The translations under genes were made by a program, and so were the position numbers. Below, piece by piece: positions 52,101 through 64,000 of a DNA stretch of 64,000 nucleotides. How positions within the stretch are numbered: position 1 is the stretch's first letter; each line of letters starts with the position of its first letter. The notes beneath the pieces are model-generated. The model was not told the origin of the DNA. It saw nothing but the letters and a program-made list of their open reading frames with translations, and did no database searches. Origin of the DNA: Rotaria macrura. Its lineage: Eukaryota > Rotifera > Eurotatoria > Philodinida > Philodinidae. The stretch covers positions 62,001-126,000 of the forward strand of contig OENT01000121.1 in assembly GCA_900239685.1 (NCBI GenBank). The letters run 5' to 3'.

Positions 52101-53091
52101 TTATTTAGTTAAAACTAGCAACCTATCTATCACATTCAATGAAATCTAATCCAATGACGTAGTATGATGAGAAATTTTTTTGTATTACAGCTTGCAACCT
52201 GAGCATCATATAATTAGCAATGATTTGTTCTAAAAAGAAAACGGTCAACATAGTGTTTATCACTTGATGGAACAAATAATCACTCGTCACACCTGTCTCT
52301 ATACATTCTATTTCAAATATATTTAAACAAATGAACTAAGACAAATCTCATTGGTGTCGAAATGATCTATCACTAAACTGTTGCGTCAATATAAACGCAC
52401 ACTTCTCTCTCATCCTCAATTCACTTAATACATTTAACACTACAATGCTAACAATCAAGCCGCTTCTCTAAAGCCATAAATTATGTATCTTTTGTCATCC
52501 GACAAAAAGAAAAGTAATTACGTTGTTTCACTCAACAAATGAATTTTCGTAAGAATAAAATAATTACCTAAATACGATGGATCTTCAATTATTTTCACAC
52601 ATCAACGAAAATAAATGATAACAGTTTATCAAATGATATTTAACAATCGTCATTTAAATGAGGTCAAATCTACACTTCATTAGAAACTAACGTCTTTTTC
52701 TTTCTCTCTGTTTATTATTATTATTATTATTTTCTTGTCACAATGAAATAGAAAACTTAAGTTGATGATTGATTGATCTTTAAATTTTAACAGTCAATTC
52801 GGCACCCTTGAAATGCGAATGATCCGCCAGTGAAAATAGAGATGGTGTGAATATAAAAACAAACATCATTCAATCAATACATTTTCAAAGAAGATTAATT
52901 CATTTTTCTTCTCTTTTCTATTCACTAAACTACTTTATCCAATCAAAAAAACAACTTCTTGTCACTCTCTGTCTGTCTATCTGTCTGTCTGTCTGTGTGT
53001 GATGGTGATGGTGTCTCTCTCTCTTTCTCATGCTCCTCATCATATAATATAACTTTGATATATTCTTTCAGCTTTCATTTCTTTATTGATC
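49179..53091. other. Intergenic region upstream of Gbx
   Basis: After the LSM14 3'UTR, this 3.9 kb shows no supported gene. The last part contains (ATT)n near 52710 and CTGT/TG/CT microsatellites at 52966-53028, just upstream of the Gbx start. It probably includes the Gbx promoter; no specific site is recognisable by eye. Confidence 0.55.
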
Positions 53092-53634
53092 ATGTCAAAA
53101 AATTTTTTTATTGATGCTTTACTTAATAGTAATCATGATAATAAAAAACATTCGTCACTATACATAAATTCATATTTACATGAGCAAAGTTCAAATTCTG
53201 GTAAATATCAAACGAATCAAGATTTCTTGTTTGTTTGTTGTTTTATTTACTAAAATTAATTGAATACTGTATTTTTAGACAGTTTGAATTGTCCTACGAC
53301 AAGCGATAGTGATGAAGACGATAATATATCACTAAATAAAAGTTCAACAACAGCAACAAGTCGTCGTAAACGCACGGCTTTTACTAATGAACAATTAATT
53401 GAATTGGAAACTGAATTTCAACAAAAGAAATATTTATCACTAACTGAACGTTCACAAATAGCACAAACGTTAAACTTAAGCGAAATACAAGTCAAAATTT
53501 GGTGGCAAAATCGTCGAGCCAAATGGAAACGTATTAAAACTGGACAATTGAGACAATTCTCAACAAATTGTCAAACGAATAATAAAATTTGTTGTCCTAT
53601 ACCAGTACATGTTAAAAAACATTGTGCATCGTGA
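53092..53634 (+). CDS. Gbx: Gbx-type homeobox transcription factor (very short)
   Basis: Exon 1 (53092-53200) starts MSKNFFIDALL, which resembles the eh1-like FSIDxLI Groucho-binding motif at Gbx N-termini. Exon 2 (53279-53634) has an acidic SDSDEDDN stretch and then the homeodomain RRKRTAFTNEQLIELETEF ... KKYLSLTERSQIAQTL ... QVKIWWQNRRAKWKR. TAFTxEQLxELE, KKYLSLTERSQIA and RRAKWKRIKTG are Gbx-class features. Length is 154 residues against about 350 in vertebrate Gbx, with only 36 coding residues before the single intron. Residue 49 of the homeodomain is Trp instead of the near-invariant Phe (WWQNRR). Gbx proteins act in the nucleus in head and neural patterning. Start choice: this ATG follows a polypyrimidine-AG (TTCTTTCAG) by 20 nt. 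Confidence 0.92.
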
Positions 53635-56600
53635 TTGAATATTGGACAATTTTCTTTTCTTTGTAAAAAAAAATCGAAGTTTAAATTAAAACAATACAGA
53701 TATAATCATTGTTATTTGAAAAACAAATGAATCGATTAAAATATGAATAATCAGAAAGGTTGTAATGATAATATTTGATATCTCTGTAAATGAATTGAAA
53801 TTTCTTCTAAAAGCATTAAACAAAACATAGTATTATAATTCAAGAGGCTGATATTATCATATGTTCAGATTTGATCACCTTATAATACAGACGAATCCTG
53901 CTGAGTATACGAAAAATCATTTCTACAAGATAAGATAGCGGATGAAATTTATATGACTTTGTGTAATAATAGTCAATGATGTATTGATATCGATAGAATA
54001 GTTTCTATTTAATGTTGTTGAACTTCTTATAATGATTTTTTCGATTACATCCTTCATACTGACATAAAGATAATGAATGTATTTTTTTGTTTTGAAGCTT
54101 TTATCTTCGTATGTTTATTGTGCTATGAAATTACGTTATGTATGTAATGTAGTTCTATTGAATTCTTATCGATTTCAATGGTAACATTTATCTTAGAGTT
54201 AAAACGATGATTTCATGGAATGAGAAATCTTTTTTTTTTTTCTAATTTTCAAAGAATCAACAAATCGTTGAGTTAAATTCAACGATCGAAGTAATAAAAT
54301 CGTTAACATATTACAAGAGTAGCTTTTTTAAATAATATTTTAATAATAGAATCATTTCTATTCTAACGATTAATGTCTTCGATTGAACGATCTATCATCT
54401 TATTTTTCATTTTAAAATATCACTCGTCTAAGTATATGGATTTACTTTTAATGTTTCCATCGAACGAAATCTTTTTGATTCATACTTTATTCATCAACAT
54501 CATCGAAATTTTCTAGAGTCTACATTAAGACAAGATCATTTCTGATGATCCATGGTAGTTAATATTGAAATGCTGAAAGTTAAAATTTTGTTATGCAATG
54601 TAATTCTCTTTTGTCTCTTAAATTGCAAACATGTGCAATTGACTTATTGTAGAGAGATCAAGCGTTTTCATAGGGAAATTAAATGATTGTTTAGTGTCTA
54701 GTGTGTGATTCCCATAAGCAATTATCTCTTAACGTTTTTTTTTTCATCGTCATGTAAGTGCTTTTAGATGAACGATTGCTGTATGCGAAAGATTTTGGAA
54801 ACAAAAAGAGCAGAAATTTCATTTTGATTGATCAAGGCTTTGATCTCGGCTCGTAATAATATGTACGAAAATACAACAAAAACTGTTAATAGTTTATACA
54901 CACAAAAAAAAAAAGAAAAGAAACAAAAACAAAATAATGAAATCGTGAGTCGATTAGAAACTTCTTTTGACAGGTCACTTATCACTTATCACTTGCACGT
55001 TATATCTAAATTTTATTTTTCAATGATAGATTGACTTCATTGCTCAATGTTTGTCTCGTTCAATAATGATAGCTCATTACTAAATAGTTGACAATAAATG
55101 ATCACAAATGTTAATGAAGGGCGTTTTGTTGCTTTTCTTCCCCTCGTTTTCATCGAATATGATTAAAGTATGATTTACCACTTCGCATTTTTTTTTCATT
55201 CGTGCAATATATTCGTTAAAACTAAATAAATTAATGTGATACCGATTTCATTTCATTCATAGTATGAAGAAATTCCTTTTCTCTAGTGACTTCTTTTTCA
55301 TGTTTTATAATACGAAATCTCTGTAAGAATCATTATAGAAGATAATCGATGTTCATGTGATCTTAAATGGCGGTATTAATCAGATACGAATCATTGATCA
55401 CCAGTGCGTTTTGATAGCAATCTTTTTATATGTAAAATAGGCAAGACTTCTGTTTTTTTTTTTGTTTCGGTCGACACATTTATCAACGAATGATTGATTA
55501 TAATTTAATAGACCTTCGATCGCAAAAAATGTCTAGCGAATAATTACAAATATCTGTTCAATATATTTTTTTTTCAACAGAAAAAAAAGCCACTGAACTA
55601 CATTCAACTTGCATGGCCTCAAGAAAATGTTTTTTGTTTTTCCTCTTCTAAAAAATAACATCGCACTATTATAGAATTATTAGGCATCATAAAAAAAAAT
55701 ACATATAAATTATTCACGTCTATGAGACAATCAATTGGAGTAAAACAAACTGAACTAAAATTTTACTACGTGCTCTGCCAAACTCATCTACCATGGATGA
55801 ACTTGAAGCATTCGCGTCATTTTCTTTTAGATCTTAAAATAATTCGTACTAGGCAAAAATATCGTTTTTAACAAATATTTCGATATTGTGAATTCTACGA
55901 GACGAAAGTCAATAGTTATCATCCTGACTAGAGAAAAAAAAATACGAGCACATCTCGAAACTAATTTTTAGTTCTTGCAAAAAAATATTTAGCTAAAAAC
56001 AAAAGACTTATGACTGTTTGGCTATATCTTACAAGTGAAAGCAATAGGAAATAATTTTAAGTTCAAATATCTAATGTTTATCTATAATGTTTAGTGAGCG
56101 AAATTAAATTAGAATTTTTTATTATAACGAGTCTTGTTTTTCGCATAGTTAATGTTCTATTAGAATGGGTAAGTTTCGAATAAAAAGAAATGAATTACTA
56201 ATTTCATAAAATGTTCGAAGGATAGGCCCTGATTATTCATATACACTATTATCCTTTGATAGATTTTTATCAACGATTTTTATTTTGATCATCCTATTTA
56301 CTAAATGACTCAGTTAATCTGGTCATAAAGGCAATATAACAATTCAGTATTATCTAGATTGATCGGATTCGTTATGATGAAATTAATAAATTCGACGTGG
56401 CATAGTATTCACATTGAAGAACTAGTTCGGTTTTTGCTTATGTTTATGATGTGTTTCCATTTGATGTTAGATAAGCTGATAAATCTTCATGAACATGTGG
56501 CTTGTCATTATCAGAATGAAGTTTAGTAGCATATGGATAAGATGAAGGTCTTCATACTTTATGATTTTGTTGACACGAGCCTATGAACAATTGTTGATGT

Positions 56601-57379
56601 AATAGTTATGACTGACAGATTGATGTTTGTCTTGATCGAAGAATAAAGTAGCTCAAATGATCTTTAAAAGCATTTAAAGATGCCTTTGGACGAAAGTCAT
56701 TTCATCTACCTTAAGCATTTTTTACTCTGATAATTTTTCATGATTTTATTATGGTGAAAAACCGTTCTTCACATATGTAGATTCCTTAAACTATTCGAAT
56801 ATCAGTTATCCAGTGGACGATAAATTGATTTTATTCGTAATTCATCAAGTTAACAATGATCATGATCATGATCATCATAAATATTGTCAGAAACTTACTC
56901 GATAGTTTTGGATGATTATTGTTGATGAGTCGTAAAAACTATGGTCTGTGTATCATGTACTCATAAGTGCCATTCATTTTGAGCATCTCACTACTGTATT
57001 GCAGTTTGTATATCTTTAATTAAAATAGATGATTCATTGTTTTTTTCTTGATCACCTACGCTGGAATGCATAGTTACTACTATAGTCGTTTGTATAATTT
57101 TATCAGTTAAATGACGAAAATAGTAACGTACAGAAGTAAAGAGCACTATTAAAATTGAAAGTTCAAAGGAAAAAAATGCTTTCTTAAACGTCAAATGAAT
57201 TAATAGGTTAGAATTTCGATCACTATGTGTGCTTTATTGTAAGACCTTTTCCAATAAAATAACGAGTTCGTATGTGATTTTACTAAGACAATGAATTTTT
57301 TTCAGCTTAAACAAGAATTCCTATTTCTTAGCATCTGAAGCGTCATAAGGTACACACTGAAATTATTAATTTATCGTAC

Positions 57380-57494
57380 ATACAGTACTGGAGTCCTGTA
57401 AGAATATGAATTTCGCTACCCTACCCTACATATTTGTTTCGTACCCCTAACCCAACCTTACCCTTGGGTAGGACTGCAGAACTCTACATAGTAC
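57380..57494. repeat. Small C-rich element with telomere-like repeats
   Basis: The plus strand contains CCCTACCCTA and, about 25 bases on, CCCCTAACCCAACCTTACCC; the minus strand is therefore GGG-rich (GGGTTAGGGG and GGGTAGGG). The patch is bounded by GTACATACAGTACTGGAGTCC and an imperfect inverted copy ending AGAACTCTACATAGTAC. It stands out sharply from the AT-rich surroundings. It may be a tiny MITE or an interstitial telomere-like tract. The G-rich strand could form a quadruplex. Confidence 0.4.
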
Positions 57495-59608
57495 AACAAT
57501 GTTTTATTTAGAGTTCATCTTTCGAAAAGAATAATTATTTCCAATTGTAAAATAGTAAAAACATGTAACTTATTTCTAGATTCGCAGATACATATCGTGT
57601 AAAATAGAACGGTAATCAGAAATCTGTGAAAAATCCAAATTGATTTTGAAAGACACTTTCTCTCGTCAATTGCTACGTTGAGTAAAAAAAAACATGGTAG
57701 TCAAAAATTTAACTAACAATTTGATGCATATTAAAATTCATAGGTTCATGCTAAGTGATTTGAACATAAATTGTGCAGCGCTAAAGAAAAGCAACGTGAA
57801 CGTTTAACAATGATTATACTTCTAGTTCATTTCAAGCGATTTTAATTTCATTGTACAAGTTTTTTGAAAAATTAAAAAAAAATAGATTCTATCAATTTTC
57901 TTTTTGTCTTTGTAACAAGTCGTTCATGTTGAACATTATGGTTGCTTTCAGTGAAGTAGTTTTTTTTTCTATGCAAAATATTTCAGTAGAATATATTTGA
58001 ATTATGACTTAGTTGAAATACATTTCTGTATTCAAAGTACACGCTAGTTTCAATTGAGCTATTGTTTATTTGATTTTGGTCAAGTCTGATAGTTTCGAAT
58101 AATACAGAAAAATATTCATTTGTCTTACAATATATGTATGCAGTCAGTTTCGATATTCAATATATTTTTGTAACGGTAACGTTATTATTCTATGTCTGTT
58201 TGGGTTTTCTCCGATTAAAATATCGATTGAAAGTAATATTCTATTCGGCAAATATTACATTTAGCTGTCTTTGCTAGATGTCACATCGAAGAAATTTATC
58301 TCTTTCGAACAAAATACTATTCTTTTCTACTGAAAAATTATCAATTAAATCGAGTAACATCAAAGAGTAGTATCTCTACTCCAAGATGCATTCATACTAT
58401 TCATAGAATACAGAATATCAGTGACAGATATCAAGCCTTATGTTTCTTTAGTGTACACATGTTGGCAGGAACATCTTTTTACCAGATGCTAAGCTATTAT
58501 CTTTTATTATGTTGATGGATTTTGTAATATTGTTTGTTCTGTCATTTGTAAATCAACTGATTCAAAGAAAATGAACTACTTGCATAACAATACATCAATC
58601 TTTATATTGATTCATTTAGTATATTATGTTGCGAACGAACTAACTTGTTAGTTACTTTATAAAATAAAGTATTTATTTTAATATGGTAAATAAACATTTG
58701 AAATATGAGTGAACAACATTTATTAGTAAGCCTAAGGCATTCGATGAAATATGAAGTATTTTGATTGCATACGTTCCTCGACAGTACGATCTTAGTTACT
58801 TTAAATTAAGTAAGCGTTTCAGCAATTAATTTAACATAACTGTTGAAGAAGGACATCAGTTGTCAATATCGAAAAGTTCTTATAATCAATTATTAATCGT
58901 AAACACAATTATCATCGTGTTCTATTCCAATTTTATGCTAAACGATGAAAAATATCTCACTACCCATAAGGAATCAGATTGAAGAAAATAAATAGATTTA
59001 TACGAGTGACTCGTAGCAATCGGTCACTTTAGTTTGAAAATGAACTAAATCATTGACATCTATAGTAGTATGTGGATTTTCTTGAGGAGTTTAACATTTT
59101 CGAGAATTTTTTTTGTAAATTTTGACACGTCTGCGAAATTCATTTAGAATAATTTCAAACAAAACGTATGAATATTCTTGGAGATATCTAAATTTTAAAA
59201 GATACATGTTGAATAAGTTAGTCAGGTAAGGCATACAATGAGAGGAAAGGAAATACTTTCGAGATAGTTGTTACGAATACGAAGATAATTCAATATGGAT
59301 AGTACAAAAACTGAAAGGCAAAAGACTTTTTTCAATAAAAATTTATAATATTCAAAATATAAAAATGTACTTCAGATTAGTCAGACAGTTCTTGAGTTCG
59401 AATCTCCTTTTATAAGTTGCTCATAGAAAAAGAGTCTGTGTCTGCGACATAGTTCAAAAATTTTGAATTTGGTCTTTTTTTAAATAGAAATTACCCTGTC
59501 TAATTGAGTCTGATTAAGGATGTACCGAGACTTAACATTGGATTTTCCATTTTTTTTGTAAGATTAATTCTTAATTTGGAAAACACAGGGCTAGCAAAGT
59601 TCTTGATA

Positions 59609-59808
59609 TTGTAGAGCAAACATTTCCCTACAAGATGAGAGCTGAACGTGGCTGATACGACTTATGGTTCAATTTTTATTTCAATTCTGTGAAAAGCTCT
59701 AAAACCTAGACTCTCGGTCTCGGCTTTAGGGCTTCAGATAAAACTTGATCCATACGTCGCACCAATCTCGCCTATATCGCATTTTATAGAAAACTGTTTG
59801 CTCTACAA
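59609..59808. mobile_element. 200 bp palindromic MITE-like element
   Basis: Both ends read TTGTAGAGCAAACA inward (right end reversed). The similarity continues imperfectly towards the centre: CTACAAGATG against CTATAAAATG, and CGACTTATGGTTCAA against CGACGTATGGATCAA. The whole unit can therefore fold back on itself. It has no coding potential, and I see no clear target duplication. Confidence 0.6.
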
Positions 59809-62022
59809 GCATGTACATCGATCAATATTCTACCACATTCCTTTGCATAAGAGCAGCTTCAAGTAAAGCAGGTAAAAACCGAAAAATACTCGGTACATCC
59901 CAAAGTTTGATGTATGCACTTAGTGTGAAATTGAAATTTGAAAATATCTTTAAGTTCTTTTCAGTCTTTTTTTTTATATCAGTATGTTGTGTATTACCCG
60001 TAGACAGATAGTGATTGAAAATTTATACGAGAACTCCTCAAATATTCTCGTACAACTCTTGCTGGTACAAAGTTCAACACTTGGAAAAGAAATTCGATTT
60101 TCGATTACTTGTTAACAGTAATGATATGACAACTATTATGTTGACTTTTATATTTTATGACATGAAAAACAAATACAAGCTTATTAGGTATGTGCGTTTC
60201 TTTCTTGTTGCATCATTTCTTTTATAAATGTGTGATAAAAATAAGTTACATAAGAACAAAAAATTCTATCATCCGATAAAAACTTCTCTTTCAGTACTCT
60301 CCTATTGAAGAGAAATAGGAGTCAGCATTTGTTCAATTACTTTTGCATCATATGTTAAGTACAATAACACAATCTAACATAGATACCATCAATGGTTTCT
60401 TCGTTTTTTTTTTGAGTGAGTATATATATAAAACTGAAAATAGGATAGGAGGAAGAACGAGTAAACAAAATCAAAAACAAACGAAAGAAAGAAAGAATCA
60501 ATCAAGCTTATTAGCAACAGTAACAACAAGCAAGAAACAAACTGTTCGTCTCTGCATAAAGGTATAGTTATCATAAATGAAGAAGAAGAAGAAGAAGAAA
60601 AGAGGAAAGAGAAGGAAAACACCAACTATACAATGATAGACAAAAAGCAGCACCAATCAATGTTTATATACACTGAATGCTTTTTCTTTCTTTTTCGAAA
60701 CATATACAAAACTTATCACACGATTGACAAAAGAATTTCAATGAAAGAAGAAAGCTGGCTATTTTATTTCTTTGCCCTTTTATCAGTATTCTTCTTATTG
60801 AACAAGAAATAGAAACCACATGTTCGATTGAATAGAGATGTGGAATGTTCGTTCATATATTTATATATAGTTGTAAGAATTATATATTGAATACGAAATA
60901 AACGAAATAATTCATTGATTGCATATAATCATAACAGGACGGGTTTGATATTATCGTTATTAGACAGCACTTAATTTTACACCTAGAAAGAAATTTCGTT
61001 TGAAACAAAAGAGAATACGAATTTTAAATCAATTATATTGTTAATGAAAACATGCACGACACATGAAAACAAAAAACCGGCTTGATTACTTCAAAGCTGA
61101 ATAGATATGCTTCAATGAATGCACACACATAGCAGGTAATTTTCAGAAATCAGAGTATGATTGAGCATATAGAATTCGACATTATTACAAAGCTTGATGG
61201 AAAAAAAAAATCACGCCACAACAACACCTTTTTCGAAGGATAATACGGATAGGTTTTTGTGATAGGATAACACAATGGATGCATATTAGTGAATTACAAA
61301 CAGCGTGTGTACTGTTCGATGGAGACTTTAAAATAGTGATTTAACATTTATTTAGTCAATTTTTTTAAACATGGTACTTATTAACGAATCCATAATCTAA
61401 CAAGAAAATAAGATATATTGTTGAAAAGTTAAAACGACGATCAAAAAAGCAATAGAAATTTGATTCTCAATAAACTACAATTAGTCGATGTCAATCTTTG
61501 CTAAAATTTTATTTAACTGAAAATATAATTTCAATATTCTTCTTAGAATTTAATATGATAATTACAAAATATATTTTGGTTCAAAGAATTTTTTCGATAG
61601 AGTTATTAGTAGTACATGTCAAATTAAAAAATATTCCAATATACTATATTGAAATTTTTCCTCACTCGAATCGAATCAAATTAGAGTTTTTACGATCTAG
61701 AGATATAGTTATGCTGCAATATGTTGAATAAAATGTTCTTTTTCCGCTTGTTGACTCGAATTTGAATCGTTAACATGAAAATATAAGACAATATTTTCAT
61801 GCGTATTGTTCATTGTACGCATTTTTCGAACAAGCAAGTATCTATTGAATCGTAAATTTTTGTATTCGAAACTAATCTGAGAAGCTTCAATTCATGTTTA
61901 CGCTCAACAAAACAAATGCCCTCTCAGTACACTATATCAGTGTGCTACAGCTTATATGTATATGGTGTTATATAATAAAGCGTTAAGAATTTTAGGCAAC
62001 AAGACAACAAAAAAAAAAAAAA

Positions 62023-63831
62023 CTAAACTAAGAAGAAAAGCGAAACTCTTCTTCTTACATTTGATCTCCACGCGCCTAAGAAAATCTCAGAGTAGAATTA
62101 TTAGATATATATATATATGTATTGGAATAAGTTGAGTTTCTTACCATTTTCATCTGAGAAACAATTTTGACAATGAAGTCGATTACTTCGAACACGAACA
62201 TCTGTTCCTTCGAATGATGATGATAATGGAATATTACAAACAAAACATCGAAAACATTCTATATGATAGTATAAATCAAGCGATTCAATAACCATGGCTG
62301 AACCTTGACCTAAAATTAAACGCATGAAAAATATCAATTAACCAACAAGAGAAGAATTCATTATTACCTAATTCATCGCTACATCTTGAACAACGTAATT
62401 TACCACTAACAGACAACACTCGATTATTATTACTATTGATCGTTGTTCTTATTGGCGATTTTCTAGAAGAGAAAAAAAAAACATGTATAAAATTGACATG
62501 GATTTTAGTCTTTTTGCTTACGTTGGATACTTCGTTCGATGCTGTCGATTATTTGATGGATCGAAATCTCTTTGTTGTTGAGTAGTTCGTGATTGATGCT
62601 GATGATAATAGAGAGGAAGTTCATTATTATGATCATCATAATGAAATGGCACACATTGATTTTGTATTGGTCTATTCATGTGTTGTAATTCTTGGTGATG
62701 TTGAAAATTTTGTGATGTAGTTCGAAGGTCACCACCATTTCGTTCACTATTGTACGAAGATGATTGTGACGGATGTGTTGACGGCGTTGATATTATTATT
62801 GGTGGCTTTCTTTGGTTATCAGCGATCCACGAATGATCGTCAAAGTGACTTTTCTTTGGTGCTTGATTGAGTGTTGTATGGAGTTGTTTACTGTAAAAAA
62901 ATAGGGTAGACCAATAAGAGAAATTCTACGATCGATTTATTATTATTTAGACCTGGTAATACGTTGTTGTGGTAGTTTTTCATCTAGTTGCATTGAAGGT
63001 ATTCTTACATGTTGTTGTTGTTGATATACGGGTGGTGCAGATATATTAACTCTTAATTCATTAACTGTACGATCAGATGGCTGTGAATTAGATGATCGAT
63101 TTATTGTCGGTGTGAACTCTTGTAAGTATCGTTTATCATAATTTGATGATGATTGTTGTTGTTGTTGTTCGTTTTGATTTTCTGAATAGTGAATTGCATT
63201 TTCATATGAATTGATAGTTACGCCATAGAGTCGATTATTATTATTATTATTATTAGCATTAGAATCTTGTCGTTGAATGGAAGGTGATAATGATGATGAT
63301 GATGACGATGATGATGTTGCTTTTACTCTAGAGTTTGATAATGCAGCATTTGTTAAATCGATTGGTATCGTTATTGGTCGTTGTTCCTAATAGAAAAACT
63401 AATTTCTAAGAAAAATGCTTATAGTTGATTGACAAATACTCGTGGTGTTTGCGAATGAGGGAAACCAAGTAAAAGTTCTTGTTGTAATTGGCTCATCTGT
63501 TTTTCAACTGATGAACGTACTTGAGCAATAGGAGAATCAACCAGTAATGGATCATTATTGTTAATATCGGATGTTCCATGTAATAAGGTATCAACTGATG
63601 TCAATGGTACAAGTGGTGGCTTAGGAGTTGTTATTTTAAATGATGGTGTATCGATAAGATTTGATGAAATTAATGTTGGATTTGAAAGAACTAGAAAAGA
63701 AAAAAAAGAATAAGATTCCTAAGAAAATGTATTGAGAACACAAGAGTTGATAATTTACGTGTATGAACGACTTCTCGAGTTGTTGATTTATTTATAGTTG
63801 TTGATTGTTCTTCGATAGTAGTACCTATTGT
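62023..63831 (-). CDS. LMO7/LIMCH1-like LIM-domain protein, 3' part (5' end outside window)
   Basis: Exons on the minus strand: 63831-63759, 63690-63440, 63386-62953, 62890-62522, 62462-62368, 62309-62145, 62075-62023. They total 1,440 nt in one frame (479 residues), open at the 5' end. Most of the protein is disordered: Ser, Gln and Asn rich, with polySer and polyGln. One LIM domain sits near the C-terminus: CSRC, then GQGSAMVIESLDLYYHIEC, CFVC, GTDVRVR and CQNC. This matches the LIM domain of LMO7, LIMCH1 and Drosophila Smallish (SAMVIESLxLYxHxxCF, GTDVRIR). Those proteins act at actin-based cell junctions; that role here is inference. The final 17-codon exon is the least certain part, since a donor-like GTAAGA lies in it. 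Upstream DNA to position 64000 looks intronic and contains a (GTA)n run. Confidence 0.85.
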
Positions 63832-63908
63832 CTGAAAAAGGATAAATGAAATCGCTATGCAACACGAAATGTCACAAAATAACAACAAAAATATAGAAGT
63901 TGAAACAG

Positions 63909-63937
63909 TAGTAAAGTAGTAGTAGTAGTAGTAGTAA
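63909..63937. repeat. GTA triplet microsatellite
   Basis: A run of AGTAGTAGT units in the presumed intron upstream of the first visible LIM-gene exon. It is a short simple repeat with no other signal. Confidence 0.7.
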
Positions 63938-64000
63938 TACAAATATTAATAGAAGTAGTCATTCATGCATGGAATAATTCATTAGTACGTGATGTAAATC

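Larger units (their letters stand above)
53635..62022. other. 8.4 kb gene desert between Gbx and the LIM gene
   Basis: No exon series is supported on either strand. Nameable contents are a C-rich patch at 57380-57494, a 200 bp palindromic element at 59609-59808 and A/T homopolymer runs. The remainder is featureless AT-rich DNA, possibly regulatory for Gbx (inference from position only). Confidence 0.6.

Noticed and set aside
59385..59425. Possible tRNA, because GAGTTCGAATCTCC looks like a T-arm/B-box
   Set aside because: There is no A-box at the proper distance upstream, no acceptor-stem pairing and no anticodon arm; the match is probably chance.
59990..60010. miR-100-like string ACCCGTAGA
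   Set aside because: Only nine bases match and no hairpin partner is visible nearby.
62805..62830. miR-9-like string TCTTTGGTTATC
   Set aside because: It lies inside a coding exon of the LIM gene on the opposite strand, diverges after 12 bases and has no surrounding hairpin.
1..64000. CRISPR arrays, operons, ribosome-binding sites
   Set aside because: No regularly spaced direct repeats were seen, and the spliced metazoan genes make prokaryotic features irrelevant.

Overview
This is an animal nuclear genome fragment. It is AT-rich (roughly 70 % by eye), has split genes with GT-AG introns mostly 47-77 bp long, and carries the metazoan genes Hox1, Gbx, TRIM71/LIN-41, SOAT, LSM14 and an LMO7/LIMCH1-type LIM gene. 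Tiny introns, Asn/Gln/Ser-rich coding tracts, low GC and several decayed DNA transposons fit a rotifer, most likely a bdelloid. That placement is inference; another small-intron spiralian is not excluded.

Layout, left to right. (1) 1-4082: intergenic, with one ~410 bp inverted-repeat element. (2) 10598-4083, minus: a 15-exon gene rebuilt by eye into one open frame of about 1,327 codons. It encodes Neuralized (NHR) - Roc GTPase - COR - Cys/His module - Death - TIR - Ser-rich tail ending in a CaaX box (CSIL). This multi-domain signalling/innate-immunity-like protein is the most striking object in the window. Its only very long intron holds a 299 bp MITE and a 372 bp nearly perfect palindrome. 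(3) 10.8-20.8 kb: a 10 kb gene desert with an 842 bp Tc1/mariner relic and a GC-rich island of unknown origin. (4) 22585-20835, minus: Hox1/labial. (5) 24953-31233, plus: a secreted protein of 13 EGF-like repeats. (6) 35803-32809, minus: a RING-less TRIM71/LIN-41/Wech-type B-box-filamin-NHL gene with an apparent frameshift at the start of its last exon. (7) 45781-38076, minus: sterol O-acyltransferase (SOAT), with two transposon relics in one long intron. (8) 47361-49178, plus: LSM14/Scd6/Tral. (9) 53092-53634, plus: a very short Gbx-type homeobox gene with a Trp in place of the near-invariant Phe49. (10) 53.6-62.0 kb: a second gene desert. (11) 63831-62023, minus: the 3' part of an LMO7/LIMCH1-like LIM gene that continues beyond the window.

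The genes do not form one pathway. Two themes stand out. Hox1 and Gbx lie about 30 kb apart, each beside gene-poor DNA, which may be a relic of the ancestral extended Hox/ANTP cluster. LSM14 and TRIM71 are both post-transcriptional regulators (P-body mRNP and 3'UTR-binding NHL protein), though nothing in the sequence ties them together. Long introns here are long largely because of transposon insertions. Exon models were built by hand from splice consensus, frame continuity and family knowledge. Those for the Roco, Hox1, SOAT, LSM14, Gbx and LIM genes each sum to a multiple of three.
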